From: Flavobacteriia bacterium
GTDB lineage: Bacteria > Bacteroidota > Bacteroidia > Flavobacteriales > Flavobacteriaceae
Assembly (NCBI GenBank): GCA_011330545.1
Contig: DRQI01000229.1
Coordinates: forward strand, 1 to 7,788
Reading direction: 5' to 3'
Length of the DNA: 7,788 nt
Positions 1 through 6,514 of the stretch are shown one piece after another; position 1 is the first letter of the stretch, and each line of letters begins with the position of its first letter. The position numbers and the translations under genes were made by a program. The notes below the pieces were generated by a model that was given only the letters and a program-made list of their open reading frames with translations, was not told the DNA's origin and did not search any database.

Positions 1-2
1 AG

Positions 3-76
3 CGGTCTGGACGGGACTCGAACCCGCGACCTCCTGCGTGACAGGCAGGCATTCTAACCAGCTGAACTACCAGACC
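3..76 (-). tRNA. tRNA-Asp (anticodon GTC)
   Basis: On the minus strand the sequence folds as a complete 74-nt cloverleaf. The 7-bp acceptor stem is GGTCTGG/CCAGACC with a G discriminator. The 5-bp anticodon stem CCTGC/GCAGG encloses the loop CTGTCAC, giving anticodon GTC for aspartate. The T arm carries the standard TTCGAGT loop, and the D arm contains AGCTGGTTAG. CCA is not encoded; the 3' end continues CT. G at the discriminator and the GTC anticodon agree with aspartate identity. It has its own consensus promoter at 116-146, so it does not depend on the DUF58 gene upstream. Further tRNAs could follow beyond the left edge of the window. Confidence 0.97.
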
Positions 77-92
77 TTTGCTTAATAGCAGT

Positions 93-113
93 CCTACCTT
101 TCCGGCAGGCAGG
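93..113. repeat. GC-rich imperfect palindrome in the tRNA-Asp leader
   Basis: A CCTnCCT arm faces an AGGnAGG arm around a CCGG centre, giving seven or more pairs with two mismatches. It is strikingly GC-rich against the A/T-rich surroundings. It begins where the tRNA-Asp transcript is predicted to start (about 109-112, minus strand), so it would form the very 5' end of the precursor removed by RNase P. From memory, flavobacterial intergenic regions often carry palindromes built on CCTGCC/GGCAGG; assignment to that family is inference. The 8-mer CAGGCAGG (106-113) also occurs in the tRNA anticodon arm (42-49). Confidence 0.45.
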
Positions 114-115
114 TG

Positions 116-146
116 CAAATATAAACTCGTTTTTTAAATCTGCAAA
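116..146 (-). promoter_or_regulatory. Promoter of tRNA-Asp, Bacteroidota type
   Basis: On the minus strand a TTTG (-33 element, 143-146) is followed by a 19-nt spacer and TATATTTG (116-123). The latter matches the Bacteroidota -7 consensus TAnnTTTG exactly, and the spacing is within the usual 17-23 range. The predicted start is near 110, leaving a leader of about 33 nt before the mature tRNA. It lies between the end of the DUF58 gene and the tRNA. Confidence 0.8.
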
Positions 147-163
147 GCCTTTCTATAACTTTC

Positions 164-1087
164 TTATAAAAATCTTTTTCTACTAATTAAATAGGCAATT
201 AGAATCTGTTCAAAGCCCTTGGTAATATCTACCGGCACATAATCTATTTTATACTGCATGCATTTCATTTTCAATTCATTAAAATAACCTTCTACAACAG
301 TTTTGTAATTATCTTTAATGGTATCGGCATATAAATTAATATGTTCGCCGGTCTCCACATCTACAAACCGTTTAGGCGTATTGTCAAAATCAAAATGCAA
401 TTCGTGTTTGCCATCATACGTATGAAATAATATGACTTCGTGCTTGTTGTATTTTAAATGCCGCAAGGCTTCAAATAATTCACCTTCATCCCTATCTGCC
501 TGAAACATATCGGTAAACAAAAAAATCATAGAACGCCGATGAATTTTATCGGCAATTTCATGCAATGCAGTATAAGTTTTTGTATTGGTATGTGATGGTT
601 GTTGTAAGATTTTTTCTAAAATAGTCAATAACATCCTCCGGTGGCGTTCACTTCCTTTGGCAGGGGCATAGTATTCATTTTCCTCGGCATATACACTCAA
701 GCCGTAAGCATCGCGTTGGCGTTTTAAGATTTCAAGTAAGGCCGCTGAAGCAATGGCTGAAAACCCTATTTTATTCAAATTTTCAAGCGAAGCCTTCTTC
801 TGTAACGGATAATGCATAGACGCCGAATTATCTATGATAAGATGACAGCGTAAATTGGTTTCTTCTTCATAGCGTTTTACAAAAAGTTTATCGGTTTTGG
901 CATATAATTTCCAATCGATATGCTTGGTGCTTTCGCCTTTATTATACAAACGGTGTTCGGCAAATTCTACCGAAAATCCGTGAAACGGGCTTTTGTGAAG
1001 TCCGGTAATAAACCCTTCAACCACCTGATTGGCAAGTAGTTCTAAGTTTTTGACACCGTACATATTTGTCGCTTCACGAATAGCCAT
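164..1087 (-). CDS. DUF58 domain protein with vWA-like fold
   Basis: This 307-residue soluble protein has no signal peptide or membrane segment. It carries the DUF58 signature around residues 46-76 (RLYN.GE..KHIDWKLYAKTDKLFVKRYEEE). This is followed by a vWA-like metal-site motif D86-N-S88-A-S90 and a second acidic site in FTDMF (D193). The family commonly travels with MoxR-type AAA+ ATPases and Bat/vWA membrane proteins and is thought to act in chaperone-like assembly or stress tolerance. No MoxR gene is visible here, so the specific role is unknown. The first ATG (1087) was chosen because flavobacterial relatives, as I remember them, have a few residues before the conserved NLELLANQVVEGF block. 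Met9 (codon 1061-1063) is an alternative start. The gene begins only 25 nt after the trxA terminator hairpin, and no clear TAnnTTTG promoter precedes it. Confidence 0.9.
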   Translation of the reverse strand: MAIREATNMYGVKNLELLANQVVEGFITGLHKSPFHGFSVEFAEHRLYNKGESTKHIDWKLYAKTDKLFVKRYEEETNLRCHLIIDNSASMHYPLQKKASLENLNKIGFSAIASAALLEILKRQRDAYGLSVYAEENEYYAPAKGSERHRRMLLTILEKILQQPSHTNTKTYTALHEIADKIHRRSMIFLFTDMFQADRDEGELFEALRHLKYNKHEVILFHTYDGKHELHFDFDNTPKRFVDVETGEHINLYADTIKDNYKTVVEGYFNELKMKCMQYKIDYVPVDITKGFEQILIAYLISRKRFL

Positions 1088-1112
1088 TAGTATAAAAATA
1101 AGTTGTAAAACA

Positions 1113-1149
1113 AAAAAGTTTAGTTCTGAGGTTCAGAACTAAACTTTTT
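1113..1149 (-). terminator. Hairpin terminator of trxA
   Basis: A perfect 17-bp stem (1113-1129 with 1133-1149) closes a 3-nt loop, GGT on the plus strand. Read on the minus strand it ends in a run of six U residues (complement of 1112-1117), as expected of an intrinsic terminator 21 nt after the trxA stop. The A/T ends make it look bidirectional, but the plus strand has no gene upstream that needs it. Confidence 0.85.
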
Positions 1150-1169
1150 AAACCTTTTTAATTAAAAAT

Positions 1170-1487
1170 TTAAACAAGTGCTTCTAATTTTTCAGTATAG
1201 GTTGCTTTTGGGGCAACACCTACTTGCTTGTCTACCACTTCTCCATTTTTAAATATCAATACTGTTGGTATATTTCTCACGCCGTATTTTGCAGCAAATT
1301 CTTGATTTGCGTCAACGTCTACTTTTGTAATAACTGCTTTTCCTTCAAAATCACTATTCAATTCTTCAACGATGGGAGTCAACATTCTACAAGGCCCACA
1401 CCAAGCTGCCCAAAAATCTACTAAAACGGGTTTTTCTGATTTTAATACTACTTCGTCAAAAGTAGCATCTGTAACTTCTAATGCCAT
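1170..1487 (-). CDS. trxA: Thioredoxin
   Basis: This is a complete 105-residue thioredoxin, the usual length for the single-domain cytosolic form. It reduces protein disulfides and is itself recycled by thioredoxin reductase with NADPH. The active site is WCGPC at residues 29-33 (C30, C33), the buried aspartate is D24 in VLVDFW, and the cis-proline loop is IPT at 73-75 (P74). No signal peptide is present, which separates it from periplasmic thioredoxin-like proteins. The start ATG is preceded by an A/T-rich leader about 34 nt long and a TATTTTTG -7 box. A strong hairpin terminator follows the stop, so the gene is probably transcribed mainly on its own, with the DUF58 gene downstream on the same strand. 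Confidence 0.97.
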   Translation of the reverse strand: MALEVTDATFDEVVLKSEKPVLVDFWAAWCGPCRMLTPIVEELNSDFEGKAVITKVDVDANQEFAAKYGVRNIPTVLIFKNGEVVDKQVGVAPKATYTEKLEALV

Positions 1488-1526
1488 ATTTTTTTTTATT
1501 TAAATATTATCGTGATTAAAACTATG

Positions 1527-1551
1527 CAAAAATAAACAATTATTTTGCCAA
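1527..1551 (-). promoter_or_regulatory. Probable trxA promoter
   Basis: On the minus strand TATTTTTG (1527-1534) matches TAnnTTTG exactly. A TTG (1549-1551) lies 14 nt upstream of it, shorter than the usual 17-23 spacing, so the -7 box is the stronger part of this call. The predicted start near 1521 gives a leader of about 34 nt. Confidence 0.55.
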
Positions 1552-1584
1552 TTTTAGCATAGCCAAATCACTTTTGCTTATAAT

Positions 1585-1599
1585 AGTATTTAAAATACT
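1585..1599. repeat. Short inverted repeat between trxA and the DUF2911 gene
   Basis: AGTATTT and AAATACT form a perfect 7-bp inverted repeat around one base. It lies in the divergent intergenic region (1488-1736), about 98 bp from the trxA start and 137 bp from the DUF2911 start. It could be an operator, but in such A/T-rich DNA chance is a fair explanation. The rest of this region shows no recognisable promoter for the plus-strand gene; only a weak TTG (1665-1667) with TATATA downstream is visible. Confidence 0.2.
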
Positions 1600-1736
1600 T
1601 ATTTCCTTACAAAATACTCTTTTTTATCAGAAAAACAAAAAAGAAAATAAAAGTTAAAACTACATTGTTACTATGTAAGTTATATATAGATTAGCGTCTA
1701 CTATTTAATAATAACTATAAATTAAAATAATTAGGC

Positions 1737-2306
1737 ATGAAAAAAAATCACTTTTTAGTAGTATTGGCTCTAGCAACCATATCTTTAATTAGTTATAAAG
1801 GATTTTCTCAAGAAACAGAAGAGATACCTTCGGTTAAATTTAGTGACTTAGACAAGAGTCCTCACGATATTACGTATTTAAGAATTGACCGCACCTCACC
1901 ACCATTGGCAAAAGTTCTTTACGGAAGGCCACAAAAAAAAGATAGGGTAATCTTTGGAGGGATTGTACCTTATGGTAAAATATGGAGAACCGGTGCCAAT
2001 GAAGCTACCGAAGTTACCTTTTACAAAGATTTGGAATTCGGAGGCAAGTCATTAAAAGCCGGCACTTATGTATTGCATAGCATTCCCGGAGAAAAAGAAT
2101 GGACTATCATCCTCAATTCAAACCTCAATGTTTGGGGGTCTTTTCAATACGACGAAGCTGCAGATGTATTAAGGGTTAAAGTACCTGTTAAAAAAGATGA
2201 AAAATCATTAGAAGCCTTTACCATAGCCTTTAGAAAAGGTAAAGATATGGCGATGATTTTAGCATGGGATACTACTAGGGTAGAAATTCCGCTTTCTTTT
2301 AAATAA
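1737..2306 (+). CDS. Secreted DUF2911 domain protein
   Basis: This 189-residue protein begins with a typical Sec signal peptide: MKKN, a hydrophobic core at about residues 6-20, and probable cleavage near GFSQ-E (residue 25). The mature part matches the DUF2911 family, common in Bacteroidota and of unknown function. Its hallmark block runs from YGRPQKKDR (62-70) through IVPYGKIWRTGANEATE (76-92). After it come the conserved GGKSLKAGTYVLHSIPG segment (102-118) and W122 before the NxxxxVWG region (N130-G134). It is expected in the periplasm or outside the cell, and there is no lipobox cysteine. The first ATG is chosen because it opens the signal peptide directly; no Shine-Dalgarno sequence is present. 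It is a single-gene unit, transcribed away from trxA and ending at a hairpin shared with the convergent amidohydrolase. Confidence 0.92.
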   Translation: MKKNHFLVVLALATISLISYKGFSQETEEIPSVKFSDLDKSPHDITYLRIDRTSPPLAKVLYGRPQKKDRVIFGGIVPYGKIWRTGANEATEVTFYKDLEFGGKSLKAGTYVLHSIPGEKEWTIILNSNLNVWGSFQYDEAADVLRVKVPVKKDEKSLEAFTIAFRKGKDMAMILAWDTTRVEIPLSFK

Positions 2307-2328
2307 GAACACATTACATTCTAATAGA

Positions 2329-2360
2329 AGCGTAAAGTTTAACTAAACTTTGCGCTTTTT
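2329..2360 (+). terminator. Intrinsic terminator of the DUF2911 gene
   Basis: A 12-bp stem (2329-2340 with 2345-2356, one T-G pair) with loop AACT is followed by a run of T residues to 2360. It lies 22 nt after the DUF2911 stop and directly abuts the stop codon of the convergent amidohydrolase gene at 2361. On the minus strand the same hairpin lacks a good U tract, so it is probably weaker as a terminator in that direction. Confidence 0.8.
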
Positions 2361-3974
2361 CTATTTTACACGTTCTCCATTTACAAAAGTTTGTGCTATA
2401 TTAATTTTAGGAACTTTGTTGATATTGACTTGCATGATATCTTGATTAAGAATAATAAAATCAGCGAACTTACCCACTTCAATACTTCCTTTTTCATTTT
2501 CCTCAAAATTGGCATACGCCGCCCAAGTTGTCATACCTCGCAACGTTTCTTCTCTTGTCAGTGCATTTTCAGGTTGAAATCCACCGCTCGGATAATCATC
2601 CAAATCTTTCCGGGCAACAGCAGCATAAAATGTGAGCATCGGATTTACTTTCTCTACCGGAAAATCAGTACCCAATGCAACCTTGCCATATTGTTGTAAT
2701 AAGGCCTTGTATGCATAAGCACCTTTCATTCGTTTGGCACCAACCCTATCTTTTGCCCAATACATATCAGAAGTAGCATGTGTGGGCTGTACCGAAGGTA
2801 TAATAGTTCTAAAAGCGTCAAAATCTTCAGGTGATACAATTTGCGCGTGCTCTATACGCCAACGCCGGTTTTTTTTATCTTTCAACACGTCAGCATAAGT
2901 TTGTAACATTATATGATTTGCAGAATCGCCAATAGCATGGGTATTCATTTGAAAATCAGAAGCTGCAATACGTTTTGCCGTTTGTTGTAAAAAACCTACT
3001 GTATTTACCAAAGCCCCATAATGATTAGGCTTATCACGATACGGTTCTCGAAGTGCTGCACCTCTTGAACCCAAAGCACCGTCACCATATACCTTAAAAG
3101 AACGAACATTCAATCGGCCGGTTTTAACAATACCTTTGTCTAAATAGTAGTCTAAATTTTTTTCATCTGCAGTTACCATGGCATAGATGCGTATTTTTAA
3201 TTCACCTGCTTGTTGTAAACTGTCAATTAGTTCGATGATTTTTCTATCCAATCCGGCATCATCAACCGTAGTCAAACCCAATTTAAAACAAATTTCTTCA
3301 GCATCTTTTAAGGCTTGTGCCGATGCTTTCAGATTGGGTTTCGGAATGATATTGTAGACATATTCCATGGCATTGTCGATTAATACACCTGTAATAATTC
3401 CGTCTTTTTTAATAATTTCTCCACCTTGCACATTGGTATTTTCGTCAATTCCGGCAAGTGCTAATGCAGCGTTATTTACCAAGAGGGCATGGCCGTCAAT
3501 TCTTGTCAGAGCTACCGGTATCTCCGGAAAAAGCTCATTTAACTTTTCATTGGTAGGAAATGATTTGTCTTCCCAATCATTTTGATCCCAACCGCGGCCG
3601 GTAACAAACGCAGGTTTCTTTTTGCGGTAAAAATCGACTGTTTTTTGCAGTACTTCATCATAACTTTTTGTGCCGGTTACATCTACTTTTTGCTGTTGCA
3701 ATCCCAATCCGTAAAAATGACAATGGGCATCTATCAATCCCGGAACGATAGTTTTTCCTTGGGCATCTATGCTTTTTGGCGCGGTATATTGCTTTTTTAT
3801 TTCATCTGAGGTACCCACAGCAACAAATTTTCCGTCTTTGACAGCAAAGGCTTCCGCTTTGGCAAAAGCATCATCAACCGTATACACAGTAGCGTTGACA
3901 ACTATCAAATCGGCTTTTTTCCGTTGAGTGCAAGAAATGCATATTATGGTTAAAAAAAAGAATATTTTTTTCAT
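2361..3974 (-). CDS. YtcJ-like amidohydrolase, predicted lipoprotein
   Basis: This 537-residue metal-dependent hydrolase belongs to the amidohydrolase superfamily, Amidohydro_3/YtcJ group. Visible motifs in order are: VPGLIDAHCHFYGLG, with the metal-binding pair H84 and H86; GRGWDQNDW (126-134), typical of this group; SFKVYGDGALGSR with K294, a candidate bridging lysine; THAIGD (H346); IEHAQ (H376); and GTDFPV with the catalytic aspartate D437. The C-terminal GSIEVGKFADFIIL (497-509) closes the small beta domain. The family hydrolyses amide or related C-N bonds, but the substrate cannot be read from the sequence. The N-terminus MKKIFFFLTIICISC suggests a signal peptide with lipidation at C15, though the -3 residue is Cys, unusual for a lipobox. 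It stands alone, separated by 244 bp from the transporter gene upstream on the same strand. Confidence 0.9.
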   Translation of the reverse strand: MKKIFFFLTIICISCTQRKKADLIVVNATVYTVDDAFAKAEAFAVKDGKFVAVGTSDEIKKQYTAPKSIDAQGKTIVPGLIDAHCHFYGLGLQQQKVDVTGTKSYDEVLQKTVDFYRKKKPAFVTGRGWDQNDWEDKSFPTNEKLNELFPEIPVALTRIDGHALLVNNAALALAGIDENTNVQGGEIIKKDGIITGVLIDNAMEYVYNIIPKPNLKASAQALKDAEEICFKLGLTTVDDAGLDRKIIELIDSLQQAGELKIRIYAMVTADEKNLDYYLDKGIVKTGRLNVRSFKVYGDGALGSRGAALREPYRDKPNHYGALVNTVGFLQQTAKRIAASDFQMNTHAIGDSANHIMLQTYADVLKDKKNRRWRIEHAQIVSPEDFDAFRTIIPSVQPTHATSDMYWAKDRVGAKRMKGAYAYKALLQQYGKVALGTDFPVEKVNPMLTFYAAVARKDLDDYPSGGFQPENALTREETLRGMTTWAAYANFEENEKGSIEVGKFADFIILNQDIMQVNINKVPKINIAQTFVNGERVK

Positions 3975-4218
3975 CTGTTTATATTTTATTTATTTTTAAT
4001 TGTCAGATGGAATTTGCCAAGAATCATTTTGGTTGGTATCAACTTAATTATTATGGCTCATTTCATATAGGATAAATTTAACAGGAGTTTAAATATACAA
4101 AAAATGAATACAAATACCGGAAACGAAAACCTCTATTAGCGATGTAATTTAACAGTGTCAGGCTGAATACTCACAAGAACCTAACGGACAAAGCAGTTAG
4201 TACCAACCACTAAACAGT
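3975..4218. other. Intergenic region upstream of the amidohydrolase
   Basis: This 244-bp non-coding stretch lies between two minus-strand genes. The best promoter candidate on the minus strand is TATATTTA (4090-4097), one base off TAnnTTTG, but it would leave a leader of about 115 nt. A weak 5-bp hairpin, CTAAC/GTTAG (4181-4185 with 4196-4200), follows the transporter stop and has no U tract. GGTTGGTA (near 4030) and TACCAACC (4201) are distant inverted copies of an 8-mer. I see no ORF of note and no RNA gene. Confidence 0.3.
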
Positions 4219-5466
4219 TCATTCCTTTTTCAGCCGGATGGTTTTGTTTTTAATCAACGGTTTTGCCCAAAAACCGATACTCAGTACATATCCTAATACT
4301 ACAAAATTAAAAAGCATCCCCACTTTTAAAGAACTCAAATCGCTTATAAACCCGATAATCAATTGCACTACGGCACCTCCCATAATACCACTCATTAAAA
4401 TTCCGGCAAAAGCCCCGTGGTGTTTCTCTACCGAATTCAGTGCCAACGAAATAATAATAGGGTACATTACCGCTAAGAAAAAACCGCTTGCCTGAAAAGC
4501 ATAAAGCGACAGGTTTGCCGAACCCAGTAAGGCTATGGCCAAACATATAATGGCAAGGCTTGTAAAAAGTTTCAGCACAATTTTACTGTCTAAAAATTTT
4601 AAAAGTACCAACCCTACTATACCGCCCAACGTCATCAATCCCCAAAAATTCCCTACCGCATTGGCACCAATAGTATCAGGGTCAACATGGTGATAATTCT
4701 CTAAAAATTTTGACATCCAGTAAGAGATACCTTGTTCTGCCCCAACGTACGCAAAAATCCCTAAAAAGAATAAAATTACGGTTCGGTCTTTAAATAGTTT
4801 TACATAGCTGTCTTTTGTACCTACCTTTTCGTCTTCTTGTAAAGTTACTGTTGGAAATCGGGTAGCGATAACCAACACAATCATCAGCAAACTCAACAGG
4901 GCAAATATCCAATAAATAGAAACCCATGTTTGCCCTGAAGGCACCATATCCGAAATAAAACTTATAAATTGGTTTTTAGGAGCATCGGTACTCTCAATTC
5001 GGGTAACCAACCACGAATATACTTGTGGGCTTACAAAAGAAGCCGCACCAAAAATTAACTGGGCTATGACCGAAGTAAATGCGTAATTTTCTTTGCCGCC
5101 TGCAGCTCTTAATAACGGATTTACCACAACTTGTAAAATGGCCATTCCGGTACCAATAGTAAACAATGAAAATAAGAAAACCCAAAATCCCGGTATTTTG
5201 GCAAATACTAACGATGCTAACAAGGCCAATCCGAAGCCGATGACCATCATTTTCTTCTCACCGTATTTTTCTAACATAAAACCGGCAGGAATTGACATTA
5301 CTCCATAAGCAATAAAAAATGAAAACGGTAAAAATCCTGCCATGGTATCGTTCAAATCATAACTTAAAGACACACTGGGGTTTAAAGCACCCAAAATATT
5401 CGTTAAAAAAGAAATGACAAAAAAAGCTAAGAAAATTAAGACAACGATACTATAATTGGGTTTCAT
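4219..5466 (-). CDS. MFS transporter, FucP/GluP-like sugar porter
   Basis: This 415-residue inner-membrane protein has about twelve hydrophobic segments and a cytoplasmic linker around residues 203-226. It resembles the fucose/glucose-galactose:H+ symporter group of the major facilitator superfamily. Evidence includes the loop 2-3 motif IPAGFMLEKYGEKKMM (59-74), the GTGMAILQVVVNPLL block (105-119), and the C-terminal-half MYPIIISLALNSVEKHHG (334-351). The likely substrate is a monosaccharide or amino sugar, but this is inferred from the family. Compared with E. coli FucP, the two acidic residues known to matter there (D46, E135) align with N23 and Q112. The gene lies 42 bp downstream of the patatin gene on the same strand, has no visible promoter of its own, and is probably cotranscribed. 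The start is the first ATG, directly before the first membrane segment. Confidence 0.88.
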   Translation of the reverse strand: MKPNYSIVVLIFLAFFVISFLTNILGALNPSVSLSYDLNDTMAGFLPFSFFIAYGVMSIPAGFMLEKYGEKKMMVIGFGLALLASLVFAKIPGFWVFLFSLFTIGTGMAILQVVVNPLLRAAGGKENYAFTSVIAQLIFGAASFVSPQVYSWLVTRIESTDAPKNQFISFISDMVPSGQTWVSIYWIFALLSLLMIVLVIATRFPTVTLQEDEKVGTKDSYVKLFKDRTVILFFLGIFAYVGAEQGISYWMSKFLENYHHVDPDTIGANAVGNFWGLMTLGGIVGLVLLKFLDSKIVLKLFTSLAIICLAIALLGSANLSLYAFQASGFFLAVMYPIIISLALNSVEKHHGAFAGILMSGIMGGAVVQLIIGFISDLSSLKVGMLFNFVVLGYVLSIGFWAKPLIKNKTIRLKKE

Positions 5467-5508
5467 TTTCGGTGTGAAGGTTAAGGTTCATCTGTTGTAT
5501 GATTCGCA

Positions 5509-6279
5509 TTATGTTAAAGAGCTTAAAATCTTCGTTTCCTCTTGCTTTGCAAAGGCATACCCTAATTCATAAGCCCGCTCTACTCCTTTCGAGTCTAAAA
5601 TTCCGATTTTATTCATATTCGATGGCAGAAAAACATAATTGCACTTTTCAAACTTCGAAAAATTATTAGCGTCTAACCCAATGTGAAAAACCCTAGCTAC
5701 TAATTTATATAGGGAGTTGACTTCAGATTTATGAATTTTGCTGACCGGATTGACAAAACTGCCAATTATTTTTTCACATTTTTGATGTAAAGGCTCTATA
5801 GGAAAGTTATTCAACACCCCACCATCACAATATAAAATTCCGTTAATTTCAATAGGCGAAAAAACCGGTGGCAACGCCGATGAAGCTAGCAATGCTTTAA
5901 TCAATTCACCCGTCTTAAAAAAATCAAGAGTGCCTTCCAATAAATTGGTAGCAGTAATGGTAAGCGGATATTTCAAACTCTCAAAAGAATCTTCTTTAAA
6001 AAACTTTTTAAAATACAAAGCATATTTTTCACTATCCATAAATCCGGGCTTTCCACGGGCATACAATCCTATTTTTAACAGAGGTGTTTTTTTAAAAAAT
6101 GAAAGCATTTCTTGCGGCTTGTATCCGGCGGCATACAAAGCACCGACAATAGCACCGCCACTAGTACCCGAAACTACTGTAGGAACAATATTGTGCTCTA
6201 GCAAGAACTTGATGAACCCGATATGGGCAACTGCCCTTACCCCGCCACCTGATAAAACCAATCCTATTTTTGATTCCAT
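5509..6279 (-). CDS. Patatin-like phospholipase
   Basis: This 256-residue single-domain patatin-like lipid acyl hydrolase is related to the bacterial RssA/YlbK-type proteins. The complete catalytic set is present: oxyanion-hole glycine loop SGGGVRAVAHIG (10-21), nucleophile elbow GTSGG (38-42) with S40, and catalytic aspartate D152 in DGG (152-154). The ASSALPPVFSP segment (132-142) is also typical. No signal peptide or membrane segment is present, so it should be cytosolic or peripheral on the inner leaflet, unlike the larger patatin-BamA fusions of Bacteroidota. Substrates are probably phospholipids or other acyl esters; the exact one is unknown. The ATG at 6279 starts only four residues before the first beta strand (IGLVLSGGG), as usual in the family. 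It is transcribed divergently from leuS and likely heads an operon with the MFS gene. Confidence 0.93.
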   Translation of the reverse strand: MESKIGLVLSGGGVRAVAHIGFIKFLLEHNIVPTVVSGTSGGAIVGALYAAGYKPQEMLSFFKKTPLLKIGLYARGKPGFMDSEKYALYFKKFFKEDSFESLKYPLTITATNLLEGTLDFFKTGELIKALLASSALPPVFSPIEINGILYCDGGVLNNFPIEPLHQKCEKIIGSFVNPVSKIHKSEVNSLYKLVARVFHIGLDANNFSKFEKCNYVFLPSNMNKIGILDSKGVERAYELGYAFAKQEETKILSSLT

Positions 6280-6301
6280 TTTATTAAAGTCATTCTTGTT
6301 T

Positions 6302-6309
6302 CAAATGTA
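6302..6309 (-). promoter_or_regulatory. -7 promoter box of the patatin-MFS unit
   Basis: On the minus strand TACATTTG matches the Bacteroidota -7 consensus TAnnTTTG exactly, 22 bp before the patatin start codon. It predicts a short leader of roughly 15 nt. No TTG is found at the proper -33 distance, so only the -7 element is called. Confidence 0.55.
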
Positions 6310-6484
6310 CATTATTTTTTTCCATTTCATTTGTAGGCGAAAGTATTTAAACAAATTCACTTTAAAAGTTCACCCGTAAGCAACGACTGTTATAGAAAAT
6401 ATAAAAAACGAAATGCGCCCATTTGGAAAAATGAATATTTGGCACATCGCCATACAAAGGCTTTTCTCTTTGCTACAATAACTG

Positions 6485-6492
6485 TAACTTTG
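6485..6492 (+). promoter_or_regulatory. -7 promoter box of leuS
   Basis: TAACTTTG matches TAnnTTTG exactly and ends 22 bp before the leuS ATG, the same arrangement as at the divergent patatin gene. A TTTG lies 12 nt upstream, too close for a normal -33 element. At the usual distance there is only T-rich sequence. Confidence 0.55.
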
Positions 6493-6514
6493 CCACTTCA
6501 AAAAATCAAACTTG

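Noticed and set aside
154..168. TATAA/TTATA stem at the end of the DUF58 gene as a terminator
   Set aside because: The stem is only 5 bp of A/T pairs overlapping the stop codon, too weak to call.
1224..1424. A 66-codon plus-strand ORF opposite trxA
   Set aside because: It is antisense to a textbook thioredoxin, and its cysteine- and phenylalanine-rich translation is typical of a shadow frame.
2391..3809. Several plus-strand ORFs of 70-100 codons within the amidohydrolase region
   Set aside because: All are antisense to a complete gene with conserved metal-site motifs. Their translations are low in complexity and carry no signals.
4104..4139. An 11-codon ORF in the amidohydrolase upstream region
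   Set aside because: It is very short, has no start signal or coding character, and is on the strand opposite its neighbours.
4181..4218. GTTAGGT/CTAAC motifs on the minus strand, resembling an integron attC site
   Set aside because: The partner motif does not fit RYYYAAC, the spacing is far too short, and no integrase or cassette is present.
5930..6379. A 149-codon plus-strand ORF opposite the patatin gene
   Set aside because: It is antisense to a patatin gene with all catalytic motifs, and its translation resembles no family I know. It is a shadow of the real gene.
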